This document shows positions 53,702-60,774 of a stretch of DNA of 64,000 bases, piece by piece. Location: assembly GCA_900542015.1 (NCBI GenBank), contig UQLY01000009.1, forward strand, positions 1-64,000, given 5' to 3'. How positions within the stretch are numbered: position 1 is the first letter of the stretch; each line of letters opens with the position of its first letter. The translations under genes were made by a program, and so were the position numbers. This stretch comes from an uncultured Lachnospiraceae bacterium. Its GTDB lineage: Bacteria; Bacillota; Clostridia; Lachnospirales; Lachnospiraceae. The notes beneath the pieces were generated by a model, which made no database searches, was not told the DNA's origin, and was given only the letters and a program-made list of their open reading frames with translations.

Positions 53702-54400
53702 TCAGTTACCTTCCTGCCTATTCTTATCGCTTTTTCTCATCTTTTCAAAGAAATCCGACAAAACTGCGCTGCATTCTTCTTCCAGAACGCCCCTTTTTAC
53801 CTCTGCCTGATGATTAAATTCTTTCATCTGCAATATATTCAGCACCGAACCGCCGCAGCCTGCTTTGGGATTCATGCACCCCATAACCACCCGCGGAATC
53901 CTTGCCTGAACAATGGCTCCGGCGCACATCTGGCACGGTTCCAACGTCACATAGAGCGTGCATCCCTCAAGCCGCCAGTCCTGCAACTTCCTGCTCGCTT
54001 TGCGAATTACCGTTATCTCGGCATGAGAAAGCGTACTGTGATCGGTGTTCCTGCGGTTATAGCCCCTTGCAATTATTTTTCCATCCTTTACCATTACACA
54101 GCCGATAGGCACTTCGCCAAGCCCCGCCGCTTTTCTCGCCTGCTTTACAGCCTCCGCCATATAGCGGGCGTCCGTCCTATCCTGCTCCCGCTGCCGTCTT
54201 GCCTCCTCCTCATACTGTTCCCTTTTACGGCGCAATCTGTTCAACCGCCTGCGTTGGGATTTACTCAATTCCTCAAAACAGGCTTCCAGCTCCAATATCG
54301 CTTGCTCTAACTTTTCCGGAGACGGGTTTGATCCCTGTATTTCCTTTTCCTTATCTGCTTCAGCCGTTGGTCTCTTATTCTCCATACTCTCCGCCTTCAT
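53702..54400 (-). CDS. tadA: tRNA adenosine deaminase with N-terminal extension
   Basis: Up to 232 aa. The deaminase domain starts at about residue 80 (YMAEAVKQARKAAGLGEVPI), with the zinc His and catalytic Glu in LSHAEITVI and the two Cys in TLEPCQMCAGAIVQAR. It makes inosine at the wobble position of tRNA-Arg. Residues 1-79 are an added charged, coiled-coil-like helix region (LEACFEELSKSQRRRLNRLR). The start within this extension is uncertain: ATGs at 54400 and 54385 are possible, the latter with GGAG close by. It lies directly upstream of ffs, an order also seen in Bacillus. Confidence 0.9.
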   Translation of the reverse strand: MKAESMENKRPTAEADKEKEIQGSNPSPEKLEQAILELEACFEELSKSQRRRLNRLRRKREQYEEEARRQREQDRTDARYMAEAVKQARKAAGLGEVPIGCVMVKDGKIIARGYNRRNTDHSTLSHAEITVIRKASRKLQDWRLEGCTLYVTLEPCQMCAGAIVQARIPRVVMGCMNPKAGCGGSVLNILQMKEFNHQAEVKRGVLEEECSAVLSDFFEKMRKSDKNRQEGN

Positions 54401-54708
54401 ATAATAAATTGATCCGATTTGTATATTTTTACCTCTTTATTGTCTACGAAACTGGGGGAAAAATCAACGGTTTTCTTATTGCGTCTCCATTTCTATGCTT
54501 CCTTTATAGTAATATTTCACAAAATTTTATTTTTTATGTTTTATCGCTTTTAAATATTTATTTTTATGTTACTATCAAATAGAAAGGCGCTTCCCTAAAC
54601 GGTAAGCGGTTCGCCTTCGCCAAATGACTATATTATTTGAGAGCTTCCATTATCAAGGAGGAATGCTTATGAGTATGGAAAATTTTGAGGGAAGGATTTG
54701 GTGTAAAT

Positions 54709-54801
54709 ATGATTTCAGATATAGTTGGCATCATAGGTATCGTAGTTACCATGATCAGTATTATAGTGACCATTATCGATATCTTTCGCTATTCAAAATA
54801 A
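54709..54801 (+). CDS. Small hydrophobic peptide, type I toxin-like
   Basis: 30 codons: MISDIVGIIGIVVTMISIIV then TIIDIFRYSK. One membrane helix and a short basic end, the look of type I toxins and holin-like peptides. No good ribosome site is directly in front of it. A strong AAGGAGG (54655-54661) serves an ATG at 54669 in another frame, whose reading runs through the same DNA to 54869 and looks like a His/Tyr-rich shadow. So the peptide may need frameshifting or re-initiation, or start at TTG 54685 in its own frame. No protein homology can be tested here. Confidence 0.45.
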   Translation: MISDIVGIIGIVVTMISIIVTIIDIFRYSK

Positions 54802-54816
54802 TGATACATAAACGCC

Positions 54817-54862
54817 AAAAAGCAACCGCTATGACTTTTGCCCAAGTTACCGGTTGCTTTTT
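54817..54862 (+). terminator. Terminator inside the small-peptide cassette
   Basis: AAAAAGCAACCG, 22-nt loop, CGGTTGCTTTTT. It ends transcription after the small peptide; because the arms are symmetric it can work both ways and could also end an antisense RNA. Confidence 0.7.
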
Positions 54863-54984
54863 GATGTGACCTATTAACGGGCGAACCGTTTACTACGGAA
54901 ACGCCTTTCTTTATTTAGAATAACCCACCTTTTAAATTCTGTCAATATTGCACTTTCTTTTATTCATTTTTTCCTACCCCACCC

Positions 54985-55848
54985 CTAGCGGTTCTCAGGC
55001 GTAAAATAATAGCCAAAGGTTCCATTGACTATCCGCTCATTTTCCCTTGCCGGAACAAAATCCGGAAAGCCAAACATTTCCGCCACCATCTGCTCCCGCT
55101 TATAATAATTGCCCGGCACGCCCAGCCTTGCCCCTTCCCCGCTTTCGTCAATCACGACGTGACCGTAATTATAATATCCGTGAAGCAGGAAGCTGTTGTG
55201 CACATACCTGCGAAACTCCAGCTCTTCCTCTAATGCCGCAAGCTGCACAAACCTTTTTCCGGCGCTATCCTCCGGCAGAAATTCCTCCGCTTCCAGCTCG
55301 GCGTCGTTCTCCGCCGAATCCTCCAACGGCACGGCAGCTTCTTCCTGCCGCCCCTTTCGCGGCTCCTCTTTTAAATCCTTCCGCGGCTCCTCTCGTGGCT
55401 CTTCCCGCGACTCTTCCCGCGGCTTTTCCACTTCTTCCCGCATTTCCTGACTCTTTTCGCCTCGATCCGTCTCCTGTCCGATGCTTTCTTCTTGCGCCGG
55501 AGGTTCTTTTATCCAGCCCTCGGATACGTATGTTTTCTCTCCGACTGACGCTGACAGTTGTACTTTACCGATTTCCTCCATTAAGGATTTTACCAGATTT
55601 TCTCTTAACTGCCCCTTGCCCTGTAAATAGGCTTCCCGCGCCGTCATCTGCTTTGGCAGCTCCACGCTTCCGATTTCTCTGCCGCTATCCCTTTGGAACC
55701 GCAAGACTATATCCCGGTTTTCGCTCTCCTCCCGAAAAGCGGATAAGTCCAGCTTCCCCGCAGGAAGTCCGTTTTTTTCATATAAAAATACCTTTACCGC
55801 TCTGCTGTTATCGCCCTTTATATCCTTCAAATACCAAATTTTTTTCAA
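54985..55848 (-). CDS. Uncharacterised protein with charged repetitive middle
   Basis: 287 aa, no signal or membrane segment. N-terminal domain about 1-115 (MKKIWYLKDIKGDNSRAVKV, YLQGKGQLRENLVKSLMEEI). The middle (about 120-200) is Glu/Arg-rich with short repeats such as PREESREEPREEPRKD, probably unstructured. The C-terminal domain from about 205 has RRYVHNSFLLHGYYNYGHVV and LGVPGNYYKREQMVAEMFGF. This seems to be a Lachnospiraceae-type protein family (DUF6128-like, from memory) without known function. Confidence 0.6.
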   Translation of the reverse strand: MKKIWYLKDIKGDNSRAVKVFLYEKNGLPAGKLDLSAFREESENRDIVLRFQRDSGREIGSVELPKQMTAREAYLQGKGQLRENLVKSLMEEIGKVQLSASVGEKTYVSEGWIKEPPAQEESIGQETDRGEKSQEMREEVEKPREESREEPREEPRKDLKEEPRKGRQEEAAVPLEDSAENDAELEAEEFLPEDSAGKRFVQLAALEEELEFRRYVHNSFLLHGYYNYGHVVIDESGEGARLGVPGNYYKREQMVAEMFGFPDFVPARENERIVNGTFGYYFTPENR

Positions 55849-55940
55849 AAAAATCCCACCTCCCTACATCATTATTATGAGGAGGTGGGACAAATTATGT
55901 TTTTTAAACCGCATTTGGTTTTTTCAAAATCCCTGTGTCG

Positions 55941-57632
55941 TTACAAATTCTGCAATTCTTCTAATCTATCTAAATACTCTTGTTCCGTCAAACAATCCAC
56001 ATAATTCGATCCGTCGGAAACAGGCGTATATGTAAGACCATTTCTACAATAAAATTTACCTATAAACCACTTATTATCATATTTAACTGTAGTGATCCCT
56101 GTTGCAAAATACTCGTCTCCACTTTTTAATAATACATAATATTCTTCATAATCTTCTATTTTATATAACGAACATATTTCTTCATAATAATTATTCTCTA
56201 TTTTATCCAAGAAATCCATTCGTACTATCTCAAGATTTCTTAGGACATCAACGTCAAACATACCCATAAAATCATCTATCGAGTTGTCAGAGTCACTTGG
56301 AAAATATTCATCCAAATATTCTCTGTCAACCATCAAACCAAGGCAAAAATCACACAAGCTTTTTTGATACGAGGACAAAAACAGTGACTGATTAAAATTT
56401 CTTAGCTCATCACTATCCTTTGAATACCTTGGATAGTCATTTATACACCAACTTCCACGAAATTCATAATATTCTCTCGGATCAACATTATGTTCTAATT
56501 GAACAATTGGAAATACTTTCATCGCTTCCTCATAATTTCCCAGTTGAATTTCACTTACAAAATAACTAATCGCTTCTTCTGAAGAGTCATATCCGTCACT
56601 TATAACGATACTATTTTTATCAACTGCTATATTATCTAATTCTAAGTCCTTTCCCTCCTCTATACTATAAATCTGTTCATATGTATATCTTTCCAAGTCG
56701 GATAGATATTCGCTTTCTGTACACTTTGTTGCATACCCCGTTGAATAGTAAGGCACTCCAACTATACTATCAACTGCTCCCATTTTATATATAAACCACT
56801 TTTCTTCATATTTCAAGAGTTGAAATTGCATGCAATACACATTACTTTCATTTGAAAATAGTACACTACATTCTGAAAAATCATCGGACCCATATATTTC
56901 ATTTCTATAATCTGTACGACACGGAGTTTCATCTATTCTTATAACTTGTAAACTCTCTAATTCAGATGTATCAAACATTTCCAAATATTCATCTAATGAC
57001 ATTCCCTCTTCAAATGACATTCTTTCACCATTTAAGCCAAATTGATTATTAAAAACATCCATAACAACAAAATTTTTTAATGGTATCACTACATTTTCTA
57101 TATAAATGGGGTCATCAGCCATTATGCTAAAATAAAAATTGTTAATTTTTTTTAAGCAATCACCGGTAAAAAACATCCTATTCAAATCATAAAAATCTTT
57201 TTGATCTTCCAAAAAGGGCGCCTTATACAACTCTTTTGTATCATAGCCCCGATAAAAATTCAGCATCTCCCTCGCATTTACATTTTCCGCAAATTCCCAA
57301 GTCGGGAATGCTTCTAATGCCCTATAAATATCCTTATCCTTGATCATCCCCATAAAATATAATATGGCATCCTGCTTTGTGGCAAATCCCCTATTATCAG
57401 TCATTAGTAAAGTATCATTTTGTTCTTGCGTATTTTCCTTTTGAATATTATGTTTTCTTAATATAAACCCTCCCAAAACGAATATACACAACAGCAACAA
57501 AATAGCACCATATAAAAACGCTTTTGACTTAGCCTTCTTCGATACCGAATCATCTTCTTTCAGCTTCTTCCCACAGATAGGGCAATATGTTGCTTCATCA
57601 TCTATTTTATTTCCGCAATTATTACAAAATAT
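55941..57632 (-). CDS. Zinc-ribbon membrane protein with duplicated domain, ATA start
   Basis: The frame is open without ATG, GTG or TTG from 57659 to 57503. A strong GGAGG (57638-57642) stands five bases before ATA (57630-57632), and translation from there gives MFCNNCGNKIDDEATYCPIC then GKKL, a typical zinc-ribbon start with four Cys. A membrane helix follows (ILLLLCIFVLGGFIL), then two related outer domains: TKQDAILYFMGMIKDKDIYR...FYRGYD and SSEEAISYFVSEIQLGNYEE...YEFRGS. 564 aa in all. A consensus promoter lies upstream. Function unknown. A later TTG at 57500 would lose the ribbon and has no ribosome site. Confidence 0.7.
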   Translation of the reverse strand: MFCNNCGNKIDDEATYCPICGKKLKEDDSVSKKAKSKAFLYGAILLLLCIFVLGGFILRKHNIQKENTQEQNDTLLMTDNRGFATKQDAILYFMGMIKDKDIYRALEAFPTWEFAENVNAREMLNFYRGYDTKELYKAPFLEDQKDFYDLNRMFFTGDCLKKINNFYFSIMADDPIYIENVVIPLKNFVVMDVFNNQFGLNGERMSFEEGMSLDEYLEMFDTSELESLQVIRIDETPCRTDYRNEIYGSDDFSECSVLFSNESNVYCMQFQLLKYEEKWFIYKMGAVDSIVGVPYYSTGYATKCTESEYLSDLERYTYEQIYSIEEGKDLELDNIAVDKNSIVISDGYDSSEEAISYFVSEIQLGNYEEAMKVFPIVQLEHNVDPREYYEFRGSWCINDYPRYSKDSDELRNFNQSLFLSSYQKSLCDFCLGLMVDREYLDEYFPSDSDNSIDDFMGMFDVDVLRNLEIVRMDFLDKIENNYYEEICSLYKIEDYEEYYVLLKSGDEYFATGITTVKYDNKWFIGKFYCRNGLTYTPVSDGSNYVDCLTEQEYLDRLEELQNL

Positions 57633-57674
57633 TTTTTCCTCCAGTTTACTTTCTGCTAACTAAAAAAATTAAAC

Positions 57675-57703
57675 ATTATATCTTACTGAAAAATTAGCAT
57701 CAA
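57675..57703 (-). promoter_or_regulatory. Promoter of the zinc-ribbon protein gene
   Basis: Minus strand TTGATG (57698-57703), 17-nt spacer, TATAAT (57675-57680), about 40 bp upstream of the ATA codon. Confidence 0.75.
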
Positions 57704-57738
57704 AGAAAATATTCATTTACCTCTTACTTATGGCAAAT

Positions 57739-58518
57739 TTATTTCGCAACCGCAAACCCAAACAAAATTTTAAATAGTGCTGATGCCTTTGTTTGATAGA
57801 TTTCCGCCAGGCTTTCAATACTAATCATTTCTGCTGTTTCATTTCTGAGTAATACTATTATTATGATAAAAAAGCCAACTCCAAGCAGAAATTCCAGAAC
57901 AGCTTTTTCATGGTAATAATTAAAGGATTGTATTACCGCAATTCCACAAGCTACTAAAACCAGTGTAAAAGTAAAATCAAAAAAGCTTCCCAAGCTCCCA
58001 TTATTTATCATCACATATGGAACTGCATATATGATTGTCATATAAATAAGCGATAGAAAGCATATATAATTTCCAGCAAATCCAAGTGCTTTTTGAACGC
58101 CCTCCCGGTATCTTCTGTTTTTTAATATCATATAACAAAGCAGTATATCTAAAGCTGCATATCCTATAAATATTAAATACATGTGAGCCGCAATCCATTC
58201 AACCAAAAGCACCGTCATTCCCCAAAGAAGTGCAACCGGAATAAACAGTACGGTTCCGATTGTAGCAACTACTCCTTCTCCTGTATTCGTTGTTGCTGCA
58301 TAAATCGCACTACCGGACCTTATATATCCTTTACCGTCATAAAAAGCGTCTCCGGGATTTACCCAATTTCCCTTGGCATCATAAAAGCCATCTCCTGCAC
58401 TCCTAAAATATCCTTTGGAATCATAAAAGCCATCTCCCGGACTTCTAAAGTATCCCTTTGAATCGTAGAAACCATCACCATCATTTCTCCAATATCCCTT
58501 TGAATCATAAAAACCCAT
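57739..58518 (-). CDS. Membrane protein with GFYDSKGYFR tandem repeats
   Basis: 259 aa. Residues 2-70 are five 14-residue units of the type GFYDSKGYFRSPGD; the last ones vary (GFYDAKGNWVNPGD, AFYDGKGYIRSGS). Five to six membrane segments follow from about residue 88 to the C-terminus (VATIGTVLFIPVALLWGMTV, LVLVACGIAVIQSFNYYHEK). The repeat looks like short beta-hairpin units on one face of the membrane. No known function. It starts six bp after the 122-aa membrane protein gene, so the two are co-transcribed. Confidence 0.7.
   Translation of the reverse strand: MGFYDSKGYWRNDGDGFYDSKGYFRSPGDGFYDSKGYFRSAGDGFYDAKGNWVNPGDAFYDGKGYIRSGSAIYAATTNTGEGVVATIGTVLFIPVALLWGMTVLLVEWIAAHMYLIFIGYAALDILLCYMILKNRRYREGVQKALGFAGNYICFLSLIYMTIIYAVPYVMINNGSLGSFFDFTFTLVLVACGIAVIQSFNYYHEKAVLEFLLGVGFFIIIIVLLRNETAEMISIESLAEIYQTKASALFKILFGFAVAK
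58309..58515. repeat. Five 42-bp coding tandem repeats
   Basis: DNA of the GFYDSKG repeats. Units share pieces such as TTTGAATCATAAAA and ATCTCC in plus-strand reading, with differences mainly in the last two units. In-frame unit loss or gain is possible. Confidence 0.75.
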
Positions 58519-58524
58519 AACCTT

Positions 58525-58893
58525 TTATTTCCTCTTCTTTAACAAAGCCAAAAATCTGCACAAACCTATAATCGCAACAAAAAATCCTCCCAAATAGCCA
58601 AGCAATAAAAACAACACCATTATGACTACTCCGACTACCACATTATTTGAAAGCAGCGCGCCCACTGTTGCGTATCCAAAAATTCCTCTCATTATAGTCC
58701 ATCCAAATATCAGGCACACAACTGCAAGAATTATGGCACCTATTTGGGCAATTTGCTCCCCGAACGATACCCCGACCTGAAACAGCAAAAAGCCTATTAA
58801 GGAAAAAGCTATTCCTATTGCAAATGCAATTAACCTGGGCTGCAAATACCTGAATTGTTCTTCTTCCGTTTCTCCAAATAATTTTGTTATCAT
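58525..58893 (-). CDS. Small membrane protein, four helices
   Basis: 122 aa. A short cytosolic start (MITKLFGETEEEQFRYLQPR) is followed by four hydrophobic segments (LIAFAIGIAFSLIGFLLFQV, IAQIGAIILAVVCLIFGWTI, and two more) and a basic end (LLKKRK). I do not recognise the family. AGGAGGACACAAA precedes the ATG, and a consensus promoter lies 70 bp upstream. Confidence 0.65.
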   Translation of the reverse strand: MITKLFGETEEEQFRYLQPRLIAFAIGIAFSLIGFLLFQVGVSFGEQIAQIGAIILAVVCLIFGWTIMRGIFGYATVGALLSNNVVVGVVIMVLFLLLGYLGGFFVAIIGLCRFLALLKKRK

Positions 58894-58963
58894 TTTGTGT
58901 CCTCCTATAATACTTCTTTTTCTGATATTTCACTCTTTTACATGAAATATTGCTTTGAGTATG

Positions 58964-58992
58964 ATTATACATAATAATATAGCAATTCGCAA
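58964..58992 (-). promoter_or_regulatory. Promoter of the two-gene membrane-protein operon
   Basis: Minus strand TTGCGA (58987-58992), 17-nt spacer, TATAAT (58964-58969). It lies in the 169-bp divergent region shared with the XRE gene, so that regulator could act here. Confidence 0.7.
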
Positions 58993-59062
58993 TAGTATAT
59001 ATAGCATATCAAATCATTTATACGGTCAATTTATATATTAAAATATATTAAGAGGATTATTC

Positions 59063-59407
59063 ATGGAAAAAAATACGAAGGCTTCTATTGCACAGAATAT
59101 TAAAAAGTATCGCTTATTAAATAACATGACTCAAAAAGAGCTGGCAGAAAAATTATTTTTAGACACTCAATATTATGCTCAATTAGAACGTGGCGAACGT
59201 AACTTTTCTATCGAAAAAATCGCCATGATATGTTCCCTGTTCCATATCGGAATAGAGGATATCATTGAGTTACGTGAAGATACTTTGTCTGAAGCAGACT
59301 CTAAATTGCTAATCCAAGAGATAGATTCTTCATTAAAAACACTCAGCTATTCTCAATTACAAATTATAAAAAGATTCATACAAGAAATTATTCCATACAT
59401 TTCATAA
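59063..59407 (+). CDS. XRE-family helix-turn-helix regulator
   Basis: 114 aa. The HTH domain covers about residues 8-65: IAQNIKKYRLLNNMTQKELA then EKLFLDTQYYAQLERGERNF. The C-terminal 45 residues are a helical tail without a sensor domain I recognise. AAGAGG precedes the ATG. Divergent from the GFYD-repeat operon, which suggests control of it. Its 3' end runs into the long-hairpin element. Confidence 0.88.
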   Translation: MEKNTKASIAQNIKKYRLLNNMTQKELAEKLFLDTQYYAQLERGERNFSIEKIAMICSLFHIGIEDIIELREDTLSEADSKLLIQEIDSSLKTLSYSQLQIIKRFIQEIIPYIS

Positions 59408-59416
59408 ATCATGTTG

Positions 59417-59598
59417 AAACATAAAAAGGGCTGTTGCACTTACAAATTTTTGTATCGATCTAAGGAAACCTTTATAAAAACGCCGGTACTTAATCCGCGT
59501 TTTTTGCGGATTTATGTACCGTTGCGTTTTTATAGAGCGCAAGCGTGTTTCCGTGATCGATATAAAAATTTGTAAGTGCAACAGCCCTTTTTATGTTT
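59417..59598. repeat. Long-hairpin repeat element, copy B
   Basis: Arms 59417-59460 and 59555-59598 are 44 bp each and complementary with one mismatch; they read AAAAAGGGCTGTTGCACTTA at the outer end. The 94-bp core (59461-59554) matches copy A in reverse at 90 positions. In the plus direction the core contains GCGCAAGC, a GNRA-type loop, where copy A has GCGAAAGC. It lies between the convergent XRE and CdaR-like genes, one base before the latter's stop codon, and its ends work as a bidirectional terminator. Confidence 0.88.
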
Positions 59599-59599
59599 T

Positions 59600-60703
59600 T
59601 TAATACTCCAAAGACTCCAGATACTTCATATAATTGACTACCATCAGCGCAATTTTCAAAGTCAGCGCGTCGTCAAAGTTCCGAATATCCAGATTGGTTG
59701 CTTTCTGCAGTTTTTCCAAACGATAAAGCAAGGTGTTCCTGTGCACGTAAAGCTGTCTTGCCGTTTCGGACACATTCAGACTGTTTGCCAAAAACATGTC
59801 AATGGTATTTAACGTCTCTTCGTCCAGCTCCTCCGGAATGGATTCGCCGAAAATTTCCTCAATAAACATCTGGCACAGATTGATCGGCAGTTGATAAATC
59901 AGCCGCCCGATGCCCAGTGTATTGTAAGCGACCACATTTCTATCCGCATAGAAAATTTTTCCTACGTCCAACGCCATCTTTGCTTCCTTATAGCTCTTGG
60001 AAACATCTTTCAGCTCATTTACAATCGTGCCGTATGCGATCCTTCCGTTGACCATAATCTCGGTATTCATCATGCCCAGAATGGTATCGGACACCTCCCC
60101 AAGCTCCTCGTAGCCCTGCTTTTCCTCCAACTGCTTAATGACGATCAGGTTCTGCTCATCTACGGCGGTTACAAAATCGCCGGATTGGGGAGAAAAGAGA
60201 TTTTTGAGCATTTCCATCGTACCGTTGTCCCGTTCCTTCTGCGTTTCAATCAGGATCACGGCTCTGCGGCAGGTAATTTTTAAATGCAGCTTTTTCGCCC
60301 GGTTATAAATATCCACAAGCAGAAGATTGTCCAACAGCAGATTTTGGAAAAAATTATTCTTATCTATCCGCTCACGATATGCAGTCAGAAGACTTCCTAA
60401 CTGGCTGACCGCAATTTTGGCAATCATCAGATCTTCACTGGTGTCTTTGCACACGACGATATAAGCGACCTCTTCTTCGTGAATCACCTTCAGATAGTGG
60501 TGCGCGTCGATCGTCTGGGATTCCGCCTCCGATTCTGCAAAATGTGCAATGGCGTCCATGGGAAATTCCTTTTTTATCCCTGTAGATGCTACCAATACCC
60601 CTTCTCCGTCTATGACCGCCAGCTCTACCTTTGTAATATTTTTCAAATCATCAATACAAGTTTGTATGACTTGTGTCGTCAGCAAACAAACACTTCCTTT
60701 CAT
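59600..60703 (-). CDS. CdaR/PucR-like transcriptional regulator
   Basis: 367 aa from the ATG at 60703 (GGGGAG six bases upstream). The N-terminal sugar-diacid-recognition-like domain includes ITKVELAVIDGEGVLVASTG; the middle has IAYGTIVNELKDVSKSYKEA, and the C-terminal helix-turn-helix of the HTH_30 type is NVSETARQLYVHRNTLLYRL. It lies just upstream of ugpC in transcription order reversed by a terminator, so it is monocistronic. Target and ligand are unknown; control of carbohydrate genes is likely. Confidence 0.85.
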   Translation of the reverse strand: MKGSVCLLTTQVIQTCIDDLKNITKVELAVIDGEGVLVASTGIKKEFPMDAIAHFAESEAESQTIDAHHYLKVIHEEEVAYIVVCKDTSEDLMIAKIAVSQLGSLLTAYRERIDKNNFFQNLLLDNLLLVDIYNRAKKLHLKITCRRAVILIETQKERDNGTMEMLKNLFSPQSGDFVTAVDEQNLIVIKQLEEKQGYEELGEVSDTILGMMNTEIMVNGRIAYGTIVNELKDVSKSYKEAKMALDVGKIFYADRNVVAYNTLGIGRLIYQLPINLCQMFIEEIFGESIPEELDEETLNTIDMFLANSLNVSETARQLYVHRNTLLYRLEKLQKATNLDIRNFDDALTLKIALMVVNYMKYLESLEY

Positions 60704-60728
60704 TTTTTCTCCCCGCTCCAAGCCGGAA

Positions 60729-60759
60729 GAAAAAAGGGAGATACATAAGTATCTCCCTT
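60729..60759 (-). terminator. Terminator of the sugar ATPase gene
   Basis: Minus strand GGGAGATAC, loop TTAT, GTATCTCCC, then six T. A perfect nine-pair stem 18 bp after the stop. Confidence 0.93.
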
Positions 60760-60774
60760 GTATAAGTCTGAGAA

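Larger units (their letters stand above)
54582..54909. repeat. Cassette bounded by imperfect inverted repeats
   Basis: Left arm 54582-54615 (GAAAGGCGCTTCC...GCGGTTCGCC) and right arm 54880-54909 (GGCGAACCGTT...GGAAACGCCTTTC) are imperfect reverse complements over about 30 bp. Inside are a ribosome site, two overlapping short reading frames and a terminator. The layout suggests a compact toxin-antitoxin-like or mobile unit. The rest of 54401-54984 outside the cassette shows no gene. Confidence 0.6.

Noticed and set aside
54669..54869. 66-codon frame with a strong ribosome site in the small-peptide cassette
   Set aside because: Its His/Tyr/Arg-rich sequence is the off-frame reading of the hydrophobic peptide and it runs into the terminator. 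Kept only as a possible leader that affects translation.
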